This document shows, one piece after another, positions 17,483 through 28,803 of a DNA stretch of 64,000 nucleotides. A program made the position numbers and the translations under genes. The stretch covers positions 612,001-676,000 of the forward strand of contig NZ_CP015987.1 of assembly GCF_001658005.1 (NCBI RefSeq), read 5' to 3'. The notes under the pieces are model-generated. The model saw only the letters and a program-made list of their open reading frames with translations, was not told where the DNA came from and did not search any database. Within the stretch, counting starts at the first letter, position 1, and every line of letters begins with the position of its first letter. This stretch comes from Sphingobium sp. EP60837 (lineage in GTDB: Bacteria; Pseudomonadota; Alphaproteobacteria; Sphingomonadales; Sphingomonadaceae).

Positions 17483-18223
17483 TCAGCCCACCATGATCAG
17501 CGTCAGATTATCCCTGCCGCCTGCCTCCAGCGCCGCCCCCATGATCGCGTTCATCTCTTCGCCGGGCGCTTCTCGCATATAGCCGGCAAGTTGGCCGTCG
17601 CTCAGTTCAGCCGTCACGCCGTCGGAACAGAGCAGGAAGCGGTCGCCGCTGCCGAGGTCTAGCGTGCATAGCTCCACTTCCACCGCATCATCGACGCCGA
17701 GCGCGCGGGTGATGACATTGGCCTGGGGATGGCGCGCGGCCTGATCGGCGTTGAGCGCCCCCGCATCCAGCAACTGCTGCACCAGGCTATGGTCGTGCGT
17801 CAGCCGCTCCAGACGGTCGTTGCGGAACCGATAGACGCGGCTGTCGCCCGCCCAGAAGATATGCGCCCGCCCTTCATCCAGCCACAGCCCTGCGACGGTG
17901 CAACCGCCATGCTGTCCGCGCTGGCGCATATGGCTGCGGATGCCGCTGTTGACGGCCTGCAACGCGCCGCCGATCGCGCCTAGGTCGATCGGACCTGCGG
18001 CATCGCACAACGCGGCCAGCGCGCGCACGGTCATCGTCGCGGCGACATCGCCGGCGTCATGCCCCCCCATGCCGTCGGCAATGGCCCAAAGCCCCCGTTC
18101 GGGCGCGTCCAGATAGCGATCCTCGTTGAGCAGGCGGACCTTTCCGACATGCGTGCGGGCAACCGAATGATGAGGCCGGCGGTCCGGATCCCGCTCCGGC
18201 GCGGCGGCGTGCATGGCGCTCAT
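17483..18223 (-). CDS. PP2C-family Ser/Thr phosphatase (PppA-like)
   Basis: 246 residues of a metal-dependent phosphatase. Metal and phosphate motifs are present: 'VRLLNEDRYLD', 'WAIADGMGGHDAGDVA', 'FWAGDSRVYRFR', 'FLLCSDGVTAEL' and the terminal 'AGGRDNLTLIMVG'. There is no membrane segment. The start overlaps the TagH-like gene as ATGA. In type VI secretion loci PppA removes the phosphate that PpkA places on the FHA protein Fha/TagH; the gene order here copies that trio. Last gene of a five-gene operon. Confidence 0.85.
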   Translation of the reverse strand: MSAMHAAAPERDPDRRPHHSVARTHVGKVRLLNEDRYLDAPERGLWAIADGMGGHDAGDVAATMTVRALAALCDAAGPIDLGAIGGALQAVNSGIRSHMRQRGQHGGCTVAGLWLDEGRAHIFWAGDSRVYRFRNDRLERLTHDHSLVQQLLDAGALNADQAARHPQANVITRALGVDDAVEVELCTLDLGSGDRFLLCSDGVTAELSDGQLAGYMREAPGEEMNAIMGAALEAGGRDNLTLIMVG

Positions 18224-19229
18224 CGAGCGGCGCCTTCCTGCTGCGCGCTGGTTTCGCCATAGGCCGCGACGAAGGCGTCGTTGAGCGTCCCGGCCTCGCC
18301 CTCCAGCTCCGCCGCCAGCGCCTCGTGCCGCCTGCACGCCTCTTCCCAGCAGACTGCGGCCCTGCCCTTCAGCAGTGATCCTTGCCCTTGGGTCGCCGAA
18401 GCGATGGAGACCGGATCGAAGCTGCCGACGGCGGCGGTCAGGCTCTTCTGAAAGCCGTGGAAGGTCGCGACAAGATGTTTCTTGATGTCGCGGAAGGATG
18501 CGTTGAGCGCGTCCGGCCCCGACAAAAAGCTGGCCTCGCTGGCGAGCAGCAGGTCAATCGCGAGCCGCTGAGTGGGCGCCCATTTGAAAGGGTTGTTGTC
18601 TGCGCTGGTGATAACGGTCTGGGCCAGTTGATATTGCCCGCGCACGCGGTCGCGTTCGGCCAGCAGATCGCCGACGCCCAGCACCATCTGGCGATAGACA
18701 GCCCCCGCGCGCCGCAGGATATCCGCCGGATCTTCCGCGCTGAATTGCGCGGCCTCGATCCCAGCTCCCTCGCAAAAGGCGTCGAACATCGTGCCCGCCG
18801 TGATCGGCGGCAGGGTGGGCGCGTCGGTCCATTCGCTCGGCACATCGATGCGGTGGCCCAGCGGTGGCGTCATCAACAGCGTGCCATTTTCCGCTACGCC
18901 GCTCACCGACGCTTGCGGCGCATGATCGGCGGCCAGGCGGTACCGGCCCAGCAGGATGGATTGCGGGGGGGCGATCGGAATATCCTCGCCGATCGGCAGC
19001 CTTTCTTCGGTCGCCGCATCGAACACGCCATTCGCGCCGGTGCAGTGGAGCAGCAGCTGCCCATCTTCGACACGCATGGTGAGATGCGATCGCGAAATTT
19101 CCCGGTCGGGATCGATCATCACCCAATCGGACGCAGGATCGCGCCCGACCGTCAGCACCCCTTCCGCCAGGAATCTAGCATCGACGGGGGTGAGCGCATC
19201 ATCCTTGTTGAACAGGCGGAAGATATACA

Positions 19230-19230
<1 letters not shown>
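18220..19230 (-). CDS. FHA-domain protein, TagH-like
   Basis: 336 residues. The N-terminal FHA domain (about 1-105) has 'LTVGRDPASDWVMIDPDR' and 'EISRSHLTMRVEDG', the phosphothreonine-binding loops. After a linker, the C-terminal domain carries 'FDAFCEGAGIE', 'YRQMVLGVGDLLAERDRVRG' and 'TSADNNPFKWAPTQRLAIDL', which match the VI_FHA (TagH) domain. TagH/Fha proteins act downstream of PpkA in threonine-phosphorylation control of type VI secretion. Its start shares a base with the kinase stop codon, so it is co-translated. No secretion structural gene is visible, so its partner is uncertain. Confidence 0.8.
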
Positions 19231-20956
<1,726 letters not shown>

Positions 20957-20960
<4 letters not shown>

Positions 20961-21688
20961 CGCCGCGCCCTCACCATGGCCTGAAGCCGTCGCGCACGAT
21001 CAAGGTCGCGCTGGATCAACGCATTGCCGGGGTCGAGCCGAAGGGCTTGGCTCAGCAGGCCGACGGCATTGCCGACCTGCCCCTTGTTAAGGGCGGTGAG
21101 ACCTGCGGAGCGCATTTGGGCGGCGCGGCGAGGATCGGCGGTGCGCGGCGGGGGGGCAGGCGCCGGGGTAGCGGCGGATGGCGCAGGCTTTAATGCGGGG
21201 GCGGGCGGCGTTTCAGGACGCGGGCGGGGCGGGGGAGCCGACGCTTCCTTGGGCCGTACGCCGGGGACGCGAACCGTCTGCCCAGGCTTCAATGATCCGG
21301 GCGCAGCGACCTGATTATAGCGGGCCAGCAGGTAGAATTTCATCCGGTCGCCCAGGAAGCGTTGGGCGATACCCTGCATTGTGTCGCCCGTCTCGACCCG
21401 ATAGGCGAAGTTTTGCGCACCCAGCGTCGCGACCGGATCGGCGCTGATGCTGTCCAGCAGATTGCGGGACCGAGCGTCGGCGGGATCGCGCTTCAGCATC
21501 ATCTCCAGCTTCTTGCGCGCGCCCGCTTCGTCGCCCTGGTCGAGCAGGGAAACGACATCGCCCAGTTCCTGCGCGTTGCTGACCTGCTGCACCATGGCGG
21601 GCCGCGGCGCGCTGTTGCCCGGTTTGGACGCGCAACCGGCAAGGCTGATCGCCACTATGGCGATCAGTGTTGGTGCGATAATCCTCAT
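20957..21688 (-). CDS. LysM lipoprotein with TPR-like C-terminus
   Basis: 243 residues. The lipobox L-A-G-C puts the acylated Cys at position 19. A helical N-terminal part ('LLDQGDEAGARKKLEMMLKR') precedes a LysM peptidoglycan-binding domain at about 96-143 ('YRVETGDTMQGIAQRFLGDR'). A Pro/Ala-rich linker follows, and then a TPR-like tail ('GNAVGLLSQALRLDPGNALI'). Start and stop overlap the neighbouring genes as ATGA, placing it between the EAL protein and the kinase. It may anchor the signalling complex to the cell wall, or sense envelope state. Confidence 0.8.
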
Positions 21689-23292
21689 CGGGCGATCCTT
21701 GCGTGCGGGGCTGGTCTGCCGGGCGACGGCAGGGTTTTTGGGGTGAACAGGCGGGTAATGGCCTGGCGATCGCGGGCGAAGGCCAGGAAATCGCTTTCGG
21801 GCATCGGGCGGGCGAAATGGAACCCCTGGAACAGCTGACAGCCATGACGGCGCAGCCAGATCATTTCCTCCGGGCGCTCCACTCCTTCGGCCAGCACGTT
21901 GATGCCAAGGCCGCGGCCCAACGCGATGATGGACTGGCAGATCGCCTGGCAATCGCGCCGGCTGTCCACATCCGTCACGAACTCCCGGTCGATCTTGAGC
22001 TTGTCGAAGGACAGCTTCTTCAAATAGCTGAGGCTGGAATAGCCGGTGCCGAAATCGTCGATGGAGATCGCCACGCCCAGCGCCCTTAACCGCTCGAACA
22101 GAAGGGCGGCCGTACGGGAATCGGCCATGGCGATGGTCTCCGTGAGCTCCAGCTCCAGCAGGTGGGGCGGCAGGCCGTGACGGCTGAGCGTCCGTTCAAC
22201 GAGGCGGTCAAAACCATCGCGTTCGAGCTGGCGGCCCGAAACGTTGACCGCGATCTTGACGGCGGGCAGGCCGGTCGCCGACCAACTACGCGTGGCGCGG
22301 CAGGCAGCGTCAAGGACCCATGTGCCAATCTCGTCCGCTAGTCCGGCCGCTTCGGCGAGCGGAATGAACTCGGCGGGCGAAACGAACCCGCGCGTTGGAT
22401 GACGCCAGCGGATAAGGGCTTCCGCGCCGCAAACCGACTGGCTGCGCGCGTCGATGAAGGGTTGGAACCACAGCTCAAACTCGCCGCTGGTAATGGCGCG
22501 GCGCAGGTCCTGTTCCAGCGCGAAATCGTAGCCTGTCGCCTGCGATAGCGCGTCGGCCGGGCTAAGCGCGCCGCTGTGCCGCGCAGCCAGAGTGGAAAAG
22601 GCGCGGGAAAGCAGCTTTTCCGCCGGGGTGGCTGCAGGATCGCATAGCATATGGCCCATGCGGATGACGGGCAGCAGTTCCTCGCCGCCGATCAATATGC
22701 GGTCCTGCAGCGCATAGGTGATCGCCTGCAACGCGGGGGCCGCCTCATTTTCCGACGCACCGGCGAACCAGAGGGCGAAGTGTGCGCGATCGACATGCGC
22801 GGCGATCCGCGTCGTCCCTGCCATCCGGGTGATCCGCTGCGCGATCTCGGCGAGGACTTGATCGGCCTTTTCCGGGTCGATGGCGCTCAGCCGGTCGAAG
22901 TCGGCAAATTCGATGATGCCCAAAATGCCGGGACCCTCGCTCATCGCCTGGATCAGCCTTTCGCGGGTCGGCAGTCCCGATACGCCATGGCGCTGCACCA
23001 GGCGCTGGGCGATCGACCGGTTGGCGTCGATGAGTTTGAGGACCCGCCCATGGACGGCGCGCCCCATGGGACAGGAGCCTCCTACGCCAAGGGAACGTCC
23101 GAGGCGGATCAGCCAGAAGCCTTCTACCGCTAAATAGGCGAGCGCCGCTACGGATAGAATGATCAGGAGAGGCAGGGCCGCTTGGCGGAAGGCCAGCAAG
23201 CCGGCGGGCAAGGCGACGCACAAAAGGAGAGCCGCCAGCCAAAAGCCCGGCCGGATTTTCCTCTCCTGCACCCTGTGACCAATGCGCGGCAT
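21685..23292 (-). CDS. membrane EAL-domain c-di-GMP phosphodiesterase with degenerate GGDEF
   Basis: About 535 residues with two membrane spans near 16-60, a GGDEF-like domain lacking the GG(D/E)EF active site (around 104-250) and an EAL domain from about 260. The phosphodiesterase residues are present: 'GAEALIRW' (EAL at 291-293), 'VNVSGRQL', 'LELELTETIAM', 'SIDDFGTGYSS', 'LKIDREFV', 'VLAEGVE' and 'GCQLFQGF'. It should hydrolyse c-di-GMP. AAGGGTG lies before the chosen ATG; an in-frame ATG 24 codons upstream is possible. First gene of the kinase operon, tying c-di-GMP turnover to the phosphorylation module. Confidence 0.85.
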   Translation of the reverse strand: MPRIGHRVQERKIRPGFWLAALLLCVALPAGLLAFRQAALPLLIILSVAALAYLAVEGFWLIRLGRSLGVGGSCPMGRAVHGRVLKLIDANRSIAQRLVQRHGVSGLPTRERLIQAMSEGPGILGIIEFADFDRLSAIDPEKADQVLAEIAQRITRMAGTTRIAAHVDRAHFALWFAGASENEAAPALQAITYALQDRILIGGEELLPVIRMGHMLCDPAATPAEKLLSRAFSTLAARHSGALSPADALSQATGYDFALEQDLRRAITSGEFELWFQPFIDARSQSVCGAEALIRWRHPTRGFVSPAEFIPLAEAAGLADEIGTWVLDAACRATRSWSATGLPAVKIAVNVSGRQLERDGFDRLVERTLSRHGLPPHLLELELTETIAMADSRTAALLFERLRALGVAISIDDFGTGYSSLSYLKKLSFDKLKIDREFVTDVDSRRDCQAICQSIIALGRGLGINVLAEGVERPEEMIWLRRHGCQLFQGFHFARPMPESDFLAFARDRQAITRLFTPKTLPSPGRPAPHARIAR

Positions 23293-23407
23293 GCTCACCC
23301 TTTCAGGCGATGCAGTACCGGCAATTGTGAAACAGATGATTAAAGCAGCAGTCGTGATTGCCATGAACCGCCTGATCTGGATTAGGGATCAGGGTTTGAA
23401 AGTCTAT

Positions 23408-23617
23408 CTATCGCTGGTTCGCGCCATCCTCGTCCTCGATCCGGTAGGACAGCCAGCGCAGCGCCATCCCCGCTATGGAGGTGAGCGTCCCGGCCACGAG
23501 GCACAGGGCGAGCATGGGATCGTGTGCGCGCTTTTCCACGACACGATGCCCAGCAGAATGACGCTCAGCGTCGATATGGCATATCCGGCGGCTTTTATCG
23601 CGGCGCTTTTGATCATT
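23408..23617 (-). pseudogene. small membrane protein, frameshifted
   Basis: From ATG at 23617 the frame reads MIKSAAIKAAGYAISTLSVI, 'LLGIVSWKSAH' and then loses sense. The neighbouring frame picks up as 'PMLALCLVAGTLTSIAGMAL' and 'RWLSYRIEDEDGANQR' to a TAG at 23408. Together they make a 68-residue protein with two membrane spans and an acidic tail. One base gained or lost near 23530 explains the break; a sequencing error cannot be excluded. Confidence 0.5.
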
Positions 23618-23688
23618 TCGCTTCGTTGAATGTTTTTCTAATCATTGCTGGTTCCGAACGACCAGCGGCAATGGACGAGAGACACATC

Positions 23689-24099
<411 letters not shown>

Positions 24100-24108
24100 G
24101 CCGCCCGC

Positions 24109-24570
24109 CTATCCGAACTGCTTGATCAGCGAGGCGGTCGCGCTGTCCGCCCCTGCCTCCGCCACGATCGCATAAGCGGCGCGGGCAACGACTTCGGCTG
24201 CGCTGAGCGCTGCGGGCATCGCGCTGCTGGCCGCCGGTTCGGCGGCGGTGCTGGCAGATGTCTCGGCCGCAGCGCTGCGCGAGAAGAAACCAGCCTCGGA
24301 CAGCAAGCCATCGAGCGAATGTGATGGGGCCGACACTTGCCCGATGTTCGTCCGCGCCGGGGGCGGATAGACTAAAGCCAGCTCGGGCGCTGCCGTTATA
24401 GGGGATGGTACGGTCGCCGCGCCGCTGCTGGTCTCCCCCGAAGGCGCGGTCATAGGGGCAGGCGCTATGGGCTCGGCCGTCGTCGCTGGCGGGGTGGTTG
24501 CGGTGCTGCCGCTGGAATTTTTGGCATTCCAATTGGCCCAGGCGTTGCCGTTGCTGTTGATGCTGACCAC
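24109..24570 (-). CDS. Ala/Thr/Ser-rich hypothetical protein
   Basis: About 153 residues, low in complexity, starting VVSINSNGNAWANWNAKNSS at a GTG with GGAG nearby. The middle is Ala/Thr/Pro-rich and probably disordered; the end ('AAEVVARAAYAIVAEAGADS') is helical. No signal peptide or family was recognised. Convergent with the iron-permease-like gene. Confidence 0.5.
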   Translation of the reverse strand: MVSINSNGNAWANWNAKNSSGSTATTPPATTAEPIAPAPMTAPSGETSSGAATVPSPITAAPELALVYPPPARTNIGQVSAPSHSLDGLLSEAGFFSRSAAAETSASTAAEPAASSAMPAALSAAEVVARAAYAIVAEAGADSATASLIKQFG

Positions 24571-24667
24571 GTAAATCTCCGACCGTCCCCGCGGCAAGCC
24601 TATCGCGAGACCTCATTCCAAGCGGTGAAGGGACAGGGTCAGCGCCCCGTTAATCATCCGGTAAGGC

Positions 24668-25606
24668 TTAGGCGCCCAGCCACCACAATATGCCGATCAG
24701 CGACAGGGAGGCGAGCGTCGTCGTCAGCATTACCGCCCATGCGCTCAGCTCCATCGCCCATCGGCCTGCCTTGCCCGCCAGCACGAAGCTGGACGCGCCG
24801 CACGGCATCGCTGCCATCAGGATCGCGACCTTCGCCCAGAGCGGCGGGATCGGCGGCAGCATCCACAGGATCGCGGCGGTGATTAACGGCTGGACCAGCA
24901 GCTTCAGCGCGACGACGCGGCCGATCGGCCCTGGCGTAGCGGTGCGGCGGGGAAGGGCGATGAAGATGCCTATGGCCGTCAGCGCGCACGGCGCCGTCGC
25001 CTGCGCCAATGTCGCCATCAACACGTCGGCCGGGCCGGTCAGCGGTAGGCCGAGCACCGACCAGATGCAGCCTGCGACCGACAGCAGGATCAACGGGCTG
25101 CGAACGGTCGATCGCGCGGCCAGCTTCAGGCCGGTGGTAATGCCGTGGCCCTGACTGGCCGTCACCTCGCTCATGACCAGCCCGACCGTGAAGACGATGG
25201 CGGAATAGATCAGCATCGTCACGGACACTGGCGCCACCGCCTCCGGACCCCAGGCCAGTGTCGCGACCGGCAGGCCGATGAAGCCCGTATTGCTAAAACA
25301 GGCGCATAGCGCTGCGATATTCGCGTTCGCGCCCGATCGCCCAAAGTGCCGCGCGATCGCGAAGGCAAGGCCATAAGTAGCCAGCGCGCCCAGGATCACG
25401 GCGGCGAACATGCCCGGCACGGCCAGGTTGCGCGGATCCATATGCGCGATCGATCGGAAGGTGAGGATCGGCAGCGTGATCGCGATGACGAAGCGGTTCA
25501 GCACCTCGAACGCGCGGTCGCCCAATATGTCGTATCGACCGCAAATATAGCCGATCAGGATCAATCCGAAGACCGGCATTAACGCGCCGAAGATCGTCAC
25601 CGCCAT
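24668..25606 (-). CDS. AEC-family (auxin efflux carrier-type) transporter
   Basis: 312 residues with about ten membrane spans. 'GYICGRYDILGDRAFEVLNR' near the N-terminus, 'CFSNTGFIGLPVATLAWGPE' and the late 'AAMPCGASSFVLAGKAGR' are family signatures. AEC proteins export or import organic acids such as malonate or malate. It lies 135 bases after the isomerase on the same strand and may belong to that operon, in which case the cargo could be an acid from the same pathway. ATG at 25627 would add seven residues. Confidence 0.8.
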   Translation of the reverse strand: MAVTIFGALMPVFGLILIGYICGRYDILGDRAFEVLNRFVIAITLPILTFRSIAHMDPRNLAVPGMFAAVILGALATYGLAFAIARHFGRSGANANIAALCACFSNTGFIGLPVATLAWGPEAVAPVSVTMLIYSAIVFTVGLVMSEVTASQGHGITTGLKLAARSTVRSPLILLSVAGCIWSVLGLPLTGPADVLMATLAQATAPCALTAIGIFIALPRRTATPGPIGRVVALKLLVQPLITAAILWMLPPIPPLWAKVAILMAAMPCGASSFVLAGKAGRWAMELSAWAVMLTTTLASLSLIGILWWLGA

Positions 25607-25741
25607 GGAATATACTGCCCCCAGCATGGCGGCATTTGCTGCCGCACCGCTGCGTCCCCTATGCCAAGCTGTGGGCGACGAAAACGGCTTTTTGTGCAAT
25701 CGTAGATACGCCAATGACAATCAGCGGCGGGTAGGATGCGA

Positions 25742-26596
25742 TCAACGCTTAAATTGCGCGGCGCTCGTGTCGAAGCTGCGCTGCGCCGCTTCCGCAAGGG
25801 GCAGCTGGCGGAAGGCATCGGACAATATTTCAACGCCATAGGGACCATCATAGCCCGCCTCACCCAGGGCGCGGATGAAGCCAGGGATGTCGAACTCGCC
25901 CTCGCCGCATAGCTTGCGATGCCGCATCGTGTCTTCGGTGATGCTGTCCTGCATAGCCATCATGGCGTCGCACAGTTCGGCCGCGATGATGAAACGGCCG
26001 GGCACCTGCGCGACATCCGCCACAACGCCGCCGGCGCGCACGACATGCCATATATCGATCAGCAGCCCGCCATTGGGGGCGTTCGCCGCCGCCACCATCC
26101 CTAGCGCCGCCTCCAGATTGGGCAGGCTTGAAAATGGCAGCATCTCCAGCCCCACCATCAGCCCATGGCCCGCTGCTTCTTCGCACAACTCGGCAAATTC
26201 CGCCGCAAGATCGGCGTCTTGGGGATCGTCGGGCAGAAAGGGCGGCATGACCTTCACATGCCGAGCGCCCAGCGCATCGGCGGCGCGAAACAGCTGCGCG
26301 CGCGCTGCGTCCGACTGGGCCCGCCGTTGGCCCGCCGCGAACCAGTCTATCAGGAATTCCAGCTCGACCAGATGCTGCCCCGCATCGGCCAGGCGCTGCT
26401 TCAGCGCCGCATAGCCAAGGCCACGCTCCTGCCAGGCGATAAGGTCGCCTAGCCAAAAGCCGTTCCCCGCATAGCCTGCACGCGCCGCCGCCTCGATCCG
26501 TTGCTCTAGCGGAAAGCGGCCGAGATTGTCCGGCCGGTCCGGGCGCACATCACCTGCCGTCGTCCAGCAGGTAGCGATCAGCTGCGGCGCGCCCAT
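25742..26596 (-). CDS. xylose isomerase-like TIM-barrel protein (copy 1)
   Basis: 284 residues of the AP_endonuc_2/sugar-phosphate-isomerase superfamily. Metal-site strands are recognisable: 'LVELEFLIDW', 'GLMVGLEMLPFSSLPN', 'NGGLLIDIWHVVRAGG' and 'YDGPYGVEILSD'. It starts MGAPQLIATCWTTAGDV and lies 13 bases after the dehydrogenase gene. Related genes at 41677-42534 and 48949-49746 share 'PNGGL.iD.WH..R.G' and 'lE.lPF....l', so this is one of three paralogues here. The family isomerises or epimerises sugars and related keto compounds, and some members cleave oxidised glycosides. The substrate is unknown. Confidence 0.8.
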   Translation of the reverse strand: MGAPQLIATCWTTAGDVRPDRPDNLGRFPLEQRIEAAARAGYAGNGFWLGDLIAWQERGLGYAALKQRLADAGQHLVELEFLIDWFAAGQRRAQSDAARAQLFRAADALGARHVKVMPPFLPDDPQDADLAAEFAELCEEAAGHGLMVGLEMLPFSSLPNLEAALGMVAAANAPNGGLLIDIWHVVRAGGVVADVAQVPGRFIIAAELCDAMMAMQDSITEDTMRHRKLCGEGEFDIPGFIRALGEAGYDGPYGVEILSDAFRQLPLAEAAQRSFDTSAAQFKR

Positions 26597-26609
26597 CGGG
26601 CCGCTCCGC

Positions 26610-27509
26610 TCAATCCATCCGCGGCGGTTCGATCCCGGCGTTGCGGCAGGCATAGTCGAGCAGCGCCGAATAATCCTTCGTCGCATAGTCGCCCGCACGC
26701 GCGCCGCCGAACACGGCATGGGCAGCCGCACCCATGGGCAGGCCAACGCGATTTTCCGCCGCTGCGTTCATCGCAAGGCTCAGGTCCTTGAACGCCAGGT
26801 CGATGGTGAAGCCCGGCTCCACATCGCCCTTGAGCACCTTGTTCACCATCAGCACATGGAACTGGCCATTGCGCGCGGTGGTGTTGCCGGTGACATCATG
26901 GATGGTCTGGATGTCGAGGCCGAGCTTGGTGCCAAGCGCGATCGATTCGGCGACCACCTGCGCGGTGGACAGCAGCATGAAATTGTTGATCACCTTCATG
27001 CGGCTGCCCATGCCGGGCTTGCCACAACGGAAGATGTCGGTGCCCATGGCGTTCAACGCCGGTTCGACACGCGCGAAATCGGGGTCCTCAGCGCCCACCA
27101 TGAACAAAGATTCGCCCCGCTCGGCATGCAGCGCCAGGCGGCCGATGGGCGCATCGACAAAGGCGATGCCCTTGGCGCGGCAGGCTTCCGCCACGCGATC
27201 GGTGCCCTTGGCGTCGATGGTGGACAGGTCCATCAGCAATGCGCCAGCGTCGATATTCGCCAGCACGCCATCTTCACCCAGCACCACCGCCTCGACATGC
27301 TGCGTCGCGGGCAGGACGGTGATGACGATGTCCTGGCCGCGGCTGGCTTCGGCGACATTCGCCGCCTTCTTCGCGCCCAGCTCGGCAACCGTGCTCATCT
27401 TCGCGTCGTCAATGTCATAGACCGTCACCGCAAAGCCCTTGCGCTGCAGGTTCGATGACATGGGCAGGCCCATCGCGCCCAGGCCGATGAAGCCGATCTT
27501 GGTGGTCAT
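26610..27509 (-). CDS. 3-hydroxyisobutyrate dehydrogenase-family oxidoreductase
   Basis: 299 residues of the beta-hydroxyacid dehydrogenase family. 'IGFIGLGAMGLPMSSNL' is the NAD(P) motif and K172 in 'GSRMKVINNFML' is the catalytic lysine. The substrate loop reads 'DAPIGRLALHAERG' rather than the usual 'DAPVSGG', so the substrate differs from simple hydroxyisobutyrate. The C-terminal 'AFKDLSLAMNAA' is conserved. It is the third gene of the CoA-transferase operon. Confidence 0.85.
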   Translation of the reverse strand: MTTKIGFIGLGAMGLPMSSNLQRKGFAVTVYDIDDAKMSTVAELGAKKAANVAEASRGQDIVITVLPATQHVEAVVLGEDGVLANIDAGALLMDLSTIDAKGTDRVAEACRAKGIAFVDAPIGRLALHAERGESLFMVGAEDPDFARVEPALNAMGTDIFRCGKPGMGSRMKVINNFMLLSTAQVVAESIALGTKLGLDIQTIHDVTGNTTARNGQFHVLMVNKVLKGDVEPGFTIDLAFKDLSLAMNAAAENRVGLPMGAAAHAVFGGARAGDYATKDYSALLDYACRNAGIEPPRMD

Positions 27510-27558
27510 TGTTTCTTCCTCTCAATGCCGTCTGCGCTTGCGCGACGATTCAAAAAAA

Positions 27559-28803
27559 TCAGTGAAGTTTTTCCGCGACAACGCCCGCTTCCACAAGCGC
27601 GGTGATCTGACCTTCGGACAATCCCAGAACATCGGTCAGCACCGAACGCGTATCTTCACCCGAACGCGGTGGCGCACGGCGATAGTCGGCGGGCGTCTTG
27701 GAAAATTTCCCCGGATAGCCCAGCACCTTGACCGGCGTGCCGTCCGACCGGAGCATGTCCTTGATGACGCCGCGCGCAACGACATGCTCGTCGGCCAATA
27801 TGTCGGGGATTTCGTTGACGCGTCCGCCCGGCAACTTGGCTGCTTCCATCGCCGCGATCAGATCGTCCGATTTCCATTTTGCGATGGCAGGCCGCATCTC
27901 GTCCTGCAACGCCTTGCGGTTGGGCGAGCGATGGCCATTGTCGATGAAGCGCGGATCGTCGGGCAGGTCGGGGCGGCCGATCAGTTCGCAGAAGCTGCGG
28001 AACTGCCGGTCATTGCCCAGCGCCACCAATATGTCGCCATCGGAACAGGAGAAATCCTGATAGGGCACGGTATTGGGGTGTTCATTGCCCAGCCGGCGGG
28101 GGATCATGCCGCCGTTCAGATAGTTGGAAGCCTGGTTGGCGAGCAGCGACACCTGCGTGTCCAGCAGCGCCATGTCGATATGCTGGCCTTCCCCAGTGCG
28201 GTCGCGATGCGCGAGCGCGGCGAGGATGGAAATGGCCGAATAAAGGCCCGTCACCAGATCGCTGATCGGAATGCCGACCTTCATCGGGCCGCCGCCTGCC
28301 TCATCGTCGGGACGGCCGGTGATCGACATGAGACCGCTCATCCCCTGGATCAGGAAGTCATAGCCGCCCCGATCCTTATAGGGGCCATCCTGGCCAAAGC
28401 CGGTGATCGAACAATAGATGAGCTTCGGATTGATCTTGGACAGAGAGGCGTAGTCGAGGCCATATTTGTTGAGCCCGTCGACACGGAAATTCTCCACGAC
28501 GATGTCCGCGTCTAGCGCGATCTGCCGGATCAACTCCGCGCCGCGCGGGTCGGCGAGGTTGATCGCGACCGACTGCTTGTTGCGGTTGGCGCACAGATAA
28601 TAGGCCGCGTCCTTGGACCCGTCGTCGAGGAAAGGAGGTCCCCAGCGGCGCGTGTCGTCGCCCTGTCCGGGCTGTTCGATCTTGATGACCTCCGCGCCCA
28701 GGTCGCCCAATATTTGCGTCGTCCACGGTCCGGCCAGCACGCGGGACAGATCGAGGACTTTGATCCCGGCGAGCGGCCCGGTGGGCGTCTGCTTGTCGCT
28801 CAC
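27559..28803 (-). CDS. CaiB/BaiF-family CoA transferase
   Basis: 414 residues of a class III CoA transferase. It begins 'GPLAGIKVLDLSRVLAGPWT' and has 'LGDLGAEVIKIEQPGQGDDT', 'ADIVVENFRVDG' and 'GEGQHIDMALLDTQVSLL' in the expected order. The family moves CoA between carboxylic acids, and its founding BaiF member acts on bile acids, although most members do not. Its GTG overlaps the crotonase stop as GTGA, so they are co-translated. Confidence 0.88.
   Translation of the reverse strand: MSDKQTPTGPLAGIKVLDLSRVLAGPWTTQILGDLGAEVIKIEQPGQGDDTRRWGPPFLDDGSKDAAYYLCANRNKQSVAINLADPRGAELIRQIALDADIVVENFRVDGLNKYGLDYASLSKINPKLIYCSITGFGQDGPYKDRGGYDFLIQGMSGLMSITGRPDDEAGGGPMKVGIPISDLVTGLYSAISILAALAHRDRTGEGQHIDMALLDTQVSLLANQASNYLNGGMIPRRLGNEHPNTVPYQDFSCSDGDILVALGNDRQFRSFCELIGRPDLPDDPRFIDNGHRSPNRKALQDEMRPAIAKWKSDDLIAAMEAAKLPGGRVNEIPDILADEHVVARGVIKDMLRSDGTPVKVLGYPGKFSKTPADYRRAPPRSGEDTRSVLTDVLGLSEGQITALVEAGVVAEKLH

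Noticed and set aside
26526..27458. 310-codon plus-strand frame opposite the hydroxyisobutyrate dehydrogenase
   Set aside because: His, Arg and Gln-rich composition with no motif; mirrors codon bias of the real minus-strand gene.
27439..28515. 358-codon plus-strand frame opposite the CoA transferase
   Set aside because: No family motif, no ribosome binding site; antisense shadow.
27559..28803. Naming the CoA transferase baiF
   Set aside because: The class III family is broad; motifs alone do not show bile-acid specificity, despite the steroid-like context.
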